The notes under the pieces were generated by a model. It saw nothing but the letters and a program-made list of their open reading frames with translations. It was not told the origin of the DNA and made no database searches. A DNA stretch of 26,817 bases from Schoenoplectus triqueter (Eukaryota; Streptophyta; Magnoliopsida; Poales; Cyperaceae), in the NCBI GenBank assembly GCA_964058805.1, contig CAXKVV010000854.1, positions 1-26,817 of the forward strand, read 5' to 3'. The position numbers were made by a program, and so were the translations under genes. Every line of letters begins with the position of its first letter. The stretch's first letter is position 1. Positions 21,215-26,817 of the stretch are shown one piece after another.

Positions 21215-21870
21215 TATACGTCTATTTACATAGTTGAGAAACAAGTCAGATATTTATATAAGTGAGACAGATAGTTATATAAGTGAGTCAAATATTCAGA
21301 TATGTGATTTAGTATTTAGATATATGACTTAGACATTTAAATATAAGTCTCAGACATTTAGATATATAACTTAGGTATTTAAATATGTGACTTAGATATT
21401 TAAATATGTGACTCAGTTATTTAGAAAAAAATAGTAAGAGAAAAAAAAAGAGTCTCAAAAAATAAAGTCACGTGAGAGAAACTGACAAATATCACATGAG
21501 TTATACGAAAAAATGCAAATGACAAATGAGAGAGAAAAAATAACAAACATCATAAGTGAATCAAATATTTAGATAGATGAATCAGATATTTAAATAAGTG
21601 AACTACATATTTAGATAGATGAATCATGTATTTAAGTATTTAAATATGTGAATTAGATATTTAGATAGAAAAAAAATAAACATTACATGAGTTGTATGGA
21701 GAAACACATGTGATAGATGAGAGAGAAGAAAAACCTCAGAAAATAAAAAATAACTTGAGTATTTATATATATGTCTTACACATTTAGATAAATGAATTAG
21801 ATGTTTAAATAAGTGAATTAGATATTTAGATAAATAAACTGAATATTTAAATAAAATAATAATAATATAA
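21215..21870. repeat. TATTTAGAT minisatellite, right array, opposite orientation
   Basis: Degenerate 20-21 bp repeat built on GTGACTTAGATATTTAAATA, with variants GTGAATTAGATATTTAGATA. The TATTTAGATA core is the reverse complement of the ATCTAAATA core of the left array, so the two arrays face each other. Blocks containing CATGAGTTNTA and GATGAGAGAGAA interrupt it near 21490, 21676 and, reduced, 21856, roughly 180 bp apart, indicating a larger repeat unit. Non-coding. Confidence 0.85.
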
Positions 21871-22310
21871 CATGGGTTGTATATGAAGTTCTTCAGTATG
21901 AAAAAAACGTGCGGGAAATTTTTTAGAGGTTGAAGACTTAGAGGATAAAAAGATTTTTTTTCTTAATGGTCACGTAATAGTTTTATGTGTTTAACAGATA
22001 CTTAGAATGTCAAGGTCGGATTTTGTGTGGCGAGCCAATTCTTCTACATACAACTATATATGCAACGATACACTGGTATTAGCACTACTTACCAAGGTTT
22101 CATACAGTTGTACGCCTCAATTGGCACAATAAAAGCTGCTTTCCTTCTTGTGATACATGTCCAAACACACCACATTTTCTAGTCGTCGAAATGGCTTTGC
22201 TATGATGTATATAGGTCAGATTCTATGCCAATTAATTAGGCATTACTTATTATGAACCGGGACGATTAAATTAATTATGTCTTTGGTTCCATATAATTCA
22301 GCTCGTGTAG
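21871..22310. other. Intergenic, nothing recognised
   Basis: Mixed sequence right of the minisatellite. Short open frames only, no RNA gene or transposon terminus identified. Confidence 0.5.
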
Positions 22311-22313
22311 AGT

Positions 22314-22488
22314 ACGACAATTTTTCTGTGACAAATATTCTGTCACGCCACTTAAAATTTAAGTGTTGCAATTTTCACATTCATTTTTTTTCCAAAACAA
22401 CGACAATTTTTCTGTGACAAATATTCTGTCACGCCACTTAAAATTTAAGTGTTGCAATTTTCACATTCATTTTTTTTTTCCAAAACAA
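22314..22488. repeat. 86-bp tandem duplication
   Basis: Two essentially identical units start at 22314 and 22400 with ACGACAATTTTTCTGTGACA; they differ by the length of a T run. Each contains two small inverted repeats, GTGACA-N7-TGTCAC and ACTTAAAATTTAAGT. The identity implies a recent duplication. It ends about 30 bases before the second palindrome-studded element. Confidence 0.93.
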
Positions 22489-22519
22489 CGTATATGTATG
22501 TTCATGTCTTCATGATATA

Positions 22520-22922
22520 CAGTTTTTAGTAATAATAAATTTTAGTAAATTAATATTATTAAAAATAAGAGTGAAAAACATAAAATTTCAAATATACGAA
22601 TGACAGCGCGCCACTGCCAGTGGCGCGTTTCATTATTTTTACCAGTGGCGCGTTTCCTTATTTTTACGAAACGCGCCACTACCAGTGGCGCGTTTGCTTC
22701 TTATATATACAAAATGCGCAGTCACTTGCGCGGGGTTTGGACGAAACGTGCCACTGTCAGTGGCGTGTTTCCTAAAAATAATGAAACGCGTCACTGACAG
22801 TGGCATGTTTCGTCCGCGCTACTTTCAGTGGCGCGCTGACATTCGTATATTTGAAATTTTACGTTTCTCATTCTTATTTTTAATAATACTAATTTAATAA
22901 AACTTATTATTACTAAAATCTC
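22520..22922. mobile_element. Palindrome-studded fold-back element, copy 2
   Basis: About 403 bp, same family as 16264-16636. Ends are CAGTTTTTAGTAATAATAAA and, read from the right, GAGATTTTAGTAATAATAAG. It is flanked by CATGATATA(C) at 22511-22519/20 and 22923-22931/32. Inside are CGCGCCACTG/CAGTGGCGCG palindromes (22607-22627, about 22672-22692, about 22748-22767) plus half-units, one more than in copy 1, and the same central TATATATA and CTTGCGCGGGGTTTGG. More CpG positions have decayed to TG or CA than in copy 1. No protein is encoded. Confidence 0.88.
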
Positions 22923-22941
22923 CATGATATACTGGTGGAGT

Positions 22942-23340
22942 CCGCCTATTAACAGAAGCTAATTGTACATTTGTAGCCTAGCCTGGACTAATGGGCCTTG
23001 GTTTTTAGTAGCAAGGGTATCTGTTTGTTTCAGAGAAATCTAACCCATGATTCGTTTCTAATCAAGGGATATTCTTTGATGTCCCTCAGTAATTGGTTTT
23101 GTTGGTCCCATTTCAAAAAGGAGCTCTGAACAGTCAAACAGGTTACAAGATTCTTCCCTCCGGATTCATCAAACCCGCCTATTAACAGAAGCTAATTGTA
23201 CATTCTGTAGCCTAGTCTGGACCAATGGGCCTTGGTTTTTAGTAGCAAGAGTATCTTTTTTTTTCAGAGAAATCTAACCCATGATTCTTTGCTAATCAAA
23301 GGATATATTCTTTGACGGGATGATGTCCCTCAATAATCGC
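22942..23340. repeat. Segmental duplication, 233-bp period
   Basis: CCGCCTATTAACAGAAGCTA at 22942 recurs at 23175, and the similarity runs through GGGCCTTGGTTTTTAGTAGC to GATGTCCCTCA near 23097 and 23335. The two copies (about 158 and 166 bp) differ by several substitutions and small insertions, and a 75-bp unique spacer separates them. The sequence has no coding pattern that I recognise. Confidence 0.88.
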
Positions 23341-25140
23341 ATGAGATTAATTAGAACGTGAGCTTACAGAGACTAAATATTAGCTTTCTTATCTATTTTG
23401 CATATAACTTTAATAATTAAAGTGTAGAGAACACTAAATAATCAGAAATAATAATAATAATAATAATAATAATATTTAGACGAGTTAAACTTAACTTTCA
23501 AGGATATGTAAGCAGAGTATATCAAACACTCCAAAGTACTTTGGACACTAAACACCACCAAAAGTTTGTCAAACTCCAGAAAAAAAAAGAGCATGCCAGA
23601 CATTTATCTTGTGCTAATTTAGAATGATATAAAATAATTTTAAATATAATATATTTTATTATTAAATTATAGCTGAATAACAACTAATTTATATAAAATA
23701 ACAAAAATATAAGTTAGAACTCATAGTTCTGAATAGCAGATATCTTGAAGCAGAAACTAAAATACTGATTTTCAAACATTTTCTTTAGATGTAATGATGG
23801 CTAATTACGCATTTTTTCTTCAGTTCTTCTGATTTTTGTAGTAGATGAAATTATTGTGAGTGTCCAAAAACCTTAGAATATGAGTTTTTTTTTTTATAAA
23901 ATTTGAGATAATTTTTGAGATCTAATATAACGAATTTAGACAACTGAATATTTCATCAAAATTTAGATATGCACCGTACAGATGCACTATTTAACTAATT
24001 ATTCCTAAATAAACTTGATTTTCATAATTATTAGGTAGGCCACACATTAAATATTACAACATAAATTTCCCATTAGGTATATATGCTGGGATTATTTTGT
24101 TTCCAACTATCTCACAAACACCCTGAAAGTTTGTAATTACACTAGTCACAGTGTTAAATGACTGAAAATAATGGTAGTAGCAAGGTTATATTCATATACT
24201 TGTTTTTTTTTTGTTATTTTGTTCTTCACATAGACGGTGATTAATCTACAAAGAAACAACGTTTTAACCATTTAGGCAGCTGAAGTAATCGACTAATCGC
24301 CACAAAGGAACGTCTCAATTCCAAGCACTAGTTTCTAACCCAACATGCTTCATATGAACGAACCAATCAATGATCGACTTTGCCACAGAGAAGCACATAT
24401 GGGCTACTACACTATGTCCTATTTTCTGTGTGGGCCCACATGGCACTATTAGGCTCTCATGGTCCATTAGTAATAATTGGGCCTGGCTTTGAGATTCTAT
24501 ATACCCCATTCTATTTTTGTTTTGTTGCCAGGAATGTACGATCAAAAGAATTGAGAGAAAAAAATTCTAAAGTTGCCTACACTATTTAGATATATAATTA
24601 TGAGAACTCCGCGATTCGCTTATCCAGTAATCCGTATCAGTTTTCAGTAGCCAAGAAAATTTGGAAAATACAAGCATATTGCATGCTAAATTTTTATCAT
24701 AATTTTCCGGATAGATTAATCACCATAATAAAAAACCCATAATATCAAACCGGGAATAAAGCTCAACCAACGGTTTTAATTAAGTTACTTTACTTGCACA
24801 AATAACGGATTGATATGAATTTTTATTTCATGTGTTTCAGTAAAAAAAATTAAAAACAAATGACATGAATCTCTGAAAGGCCGCCATCTTTTTTATTTAA
24901 AAATAGAAATGAAGCCCTTGATAAGTTTTGTTTAATTTTCGCCCTTAGTCTTTATAAGTACATGAGTATTTAGTGATGTACATTCTAAAATGTGACGTTT
25001 CTGGAATTCATTTTTGGACCGTTGGGATTTTATCGGACGTTCTACATCAATTTTCTTAAAATGTACGTATAAAGAAGACAGTATGTATATTCCAAATAAG
25101 CAGGCAATTTAGAATATTCGCTGTACATTTGTAGTCTAAA
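23341..25140. other. Intergenic upstream of the YUCCA gene
   Basis: AT-rich DNA with an (AAT)n microsatellite at about 23444-23474. A GC-richer stretch at 24300-24545 contains short frames on both strands with no domain. No transposon ends with target duplication were found. The distal part (24600-25140) would hold the upstream promoter of the YUCCA gene; I could not assign specific binding sites with confidence. Confidence 0.5.
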
Positions 25141-25146
25141 TTAGAA

Positions 25147-25154
25147 TATAAAAG
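25147..25154 (+). promoter_or_regulatory. Candidate TATA box of the YUCCA gene
   Basis: TATAAAAG lies 344-351 bases upstream of the ATG. Transcription from about 25180 would give a leader of roughly 320 bases containing a CTCTCTCTC stretch near 25210 and a 12-base C run at 25294-25305. A closer TATA-like site near 25255 (CTATATATTAA) is an alternative. Confidence 0.4.
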
Positions 25155-25497
25155 AATTTTCATTTTTTAGGTAGATTTCGGAAGTAGGAGATACACTTGC
25201 ATTGTCCTCATCTCTCTCTCTACTTAATATTTACATTAACACCATCTTCCTGACCTATATATTAATGGACCTACAGCTCCCATCCCCGTGCCACCCCCCC
25301 CCCCCTCCCCTTCACAGAGGTAGCATTGCTTTAATTTGTTGTTACTTCTTCAAACTTTCAAGTGCTCCAAGTTCCAAAACCTCTTCCCATTCCATTTATA
25401 ACACCTCATTATCCACTAACAAATAGTAATAATAGACATAAAAAAATAGATCAGGGGTCTTGTGCATTTCTTTCCTTAAGTACATTACCTCTCAAGC

Positions 25498-26817
25498 ATG
25501 GCTACAACTCCTCCTTCTGCAAACAAGCCCTCATCAGCATGGGAAAAGGGACCCATTATCATTGGAGCTGGTCCCTCTGGCCTCGCTGTGGCTGCATGCC
25601 TCTCCAGTCTTGACGTCCCATCAACTGTACTGGAGAGAAACTTATGCATTGCCCCTCTCTGGCAGGAGCACACCTATGACAGGCTCAAGCTGCATCTTCC
25701 GAAGAGTGTTTGCGAGCTTCCGCTAATGGGGTTCCCTGAACACTACCCAAAATACCCCACAAAGGATATGTTCATCTCCTACATGCAGCAATATGCAGAC
25801 AAGTTTGACATTAAGCCTCGGTTCGTTACCGAGGTGACACAAGTGCATTATGATGATAATATCAAAGGGTGGCGGGTTTACTTGAAGAATGGAGAGGAGA
25901 TTGTGAGTAAATGGTTAATCGTGGCGTCAGGAGAAAATGCTGACCCAGTGCTGCCCGAGATTAATGGATTGGAGAAGTTCGAAGGACTTGTGATGCACAC
26001 ATGTGACTATAAGTCGGGGAAGGAGTTCGAAGGGAAGAAGGTCCTCGTGGTAGGGTGTGGAAATTCTGGCATGGAAGTGAGCTTGGATTTGTGTTGGTTC
26101 GGTGCGAGGCCATCGATGGTGGTTCGCAGTGCGGTAAGAGGGAAAAAATTTAAATTAACTTGTGTTGATTTGATATTGCATTCCTTTTCATTATGAATAC
26201 TCTCATCATAACAGTAAGATTACTTATTCGGTTGTGTTTACATTGTTAACTTTTTGTTGAGTGTTATTTGAAATAAGTTTAATAATGAGGATTCTGTGCA
26301 AATGGTCCTAAAAGAATTCACAATTCTATTTTCCTTTAAAAGTTTTTTTTTCTTTCCCGTGAAAATGTGGTCCTGTTTATTATTAACATTGCACATATTT
26401 TCTTGATAGTTTCCCCTATTTTGAGTGAATGAAGAATTTAATTAAGCAATATGGTGAGTGTGTCATAATCTAACTTTGTTGGATGTTTTAAATTCTATCC
26501 AACCGGTTAATATTCAAATATAGCAAATTACTGGCCTAATTTGGAAAAAGGTCGATGTACATGTACTTTCTACACGCTGTTCTTTGCTGCTCCCGCAAAC
26601 AGGTTTGGAAATGAGCTGATCTCACTGAAACAGTAAAATATTAGTAAATATCACCTATGATCTATGACATTTATTTGGATTTCTAAACTGATAGGTGCAT
26701 GTATTACCTAGAGAGATATTTGGATTCTCAACATTTAGAGTGGGTATGGCTCTGATGAAACGGATGTCAGTTCAGTTAGTGGACAAATTCCTTCTCACCA
26801 TGGCCAACTTCATACTT
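25498..26817 (+). CDS. YUC: YUCCA flavin-containing monooxygenase, 5' two exons (partial)
   Basis: Exon 1 is 25498-26133 (212 codons) and exon 2 starts at 26695 and runs off the edge after 41 codons; the intron is GT-AG, phase 0. Family members are about 400-430 aa, so some 160-180 residues are missing. Seen in order: FAD-binding GAGPSG at 23-28, [11 protein letters not shown] at 59-69, SGENADP at 144-150, the FMO-identifying pattern F161-x-G-x3-H167-x3-Y171, and NADPH-binding GCGNSG at 186-191. Exon 2 opens with VHVLPREI, as YUCCA genes do. The family converts indole-3-pyruvate to indole-3-acetic acid using NADPH and O2, the last and limiting step of the main auxin pathway. One small oddity is IVASGENA where most YUCCAs have ATGENA. 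The exon 1 frame reads on into the intron to a stop at 26196, which is not a real end. The subfamily member is not assigned; the YUC1/4 or YUC2/6 branches are the likeliest. Confidence 0.93.

Noticed and set aside
19930..21870. CRISPR-like array
   Set aside because: Units are degenerate, without regular unique spacers, and the window is a plant nuclear genome; this is minisatellite.
26134..26196. YUCCA protein ending at 232 aa
   Set aside because: The extension past 26133 is intron; a clean GT-AG intron joins exon 1 to VHVLPREI at 26695, as expected for the family.

Overview
This is a plant nuclear DNA window. It has AT-rich intergenic sequence dense in small DNA transposons, GT-AG introns, and two recognisable angiosperm genes. 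It suggests an angiosperm; I cannot fix the species. The Tourist-type terminus GGGCCTGTTCGG is common in monocots, but that is only a weak hint.

Layout. 1-3660 is a gene graveyard: a broken exon of a ROOT UV-B SENSITIVE (DUF647) family gene (771-959), a 42-bp tandem repeat, one transmembrane exon of an LRR receptor-like kinase (1223-1363), and a probable LTR-retrotransposon remnant (about 1409-3217, ends uncertain). 4259-8190 holds a complete 13-exon gene for a BASS2-type plastid sodium:pyruvate cotransporter (413 aa, every junction resolved). 8200-9950 is mostly featureless apart from a patch rich in GATAC-type motifs. 9950-11927 is a head-to-tail cluster of fold-back MITEs separated by TA and GA microsatellites. 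13842-18893 carries target-site-duplicated elements: a hAT MITE, a Mutator-like MITE, a palindrome-studded fold-back element, and two hAT elements lying exactly back to back, the first containing a nested Tourist MITE. 19930-21870 has two opposed arrays of ATCTAAATA-type minisatellite. 22314-23340 has an 86-bp tandem duplication, a second copy of the palindrome-studded element, and a 233-bp-period duplication. 25147-26817 is the promoter, 5' leader and first two exons of a YUCCA flavin monooxygenase (auxin synthesis), which runs off the right edge.

The two intact genes are on the plus strand about 17.5 kb apart. They act in unrelated processes: plastid pyruvate import and indole-3-pyruvate oxidation to auxin. 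I see no operon-like or cluster logic. The most distinctive signals are the two copies of a fold-back element built from repeated CGCGCCACTG/CAGTGGCGCG palindromes with 9-10 bp target duplications, the MITE cluster in TA repeats (one member with an 85-bp perfect inner hairpin), and the pair of abutting hAT insertions from which the empty site can be read.
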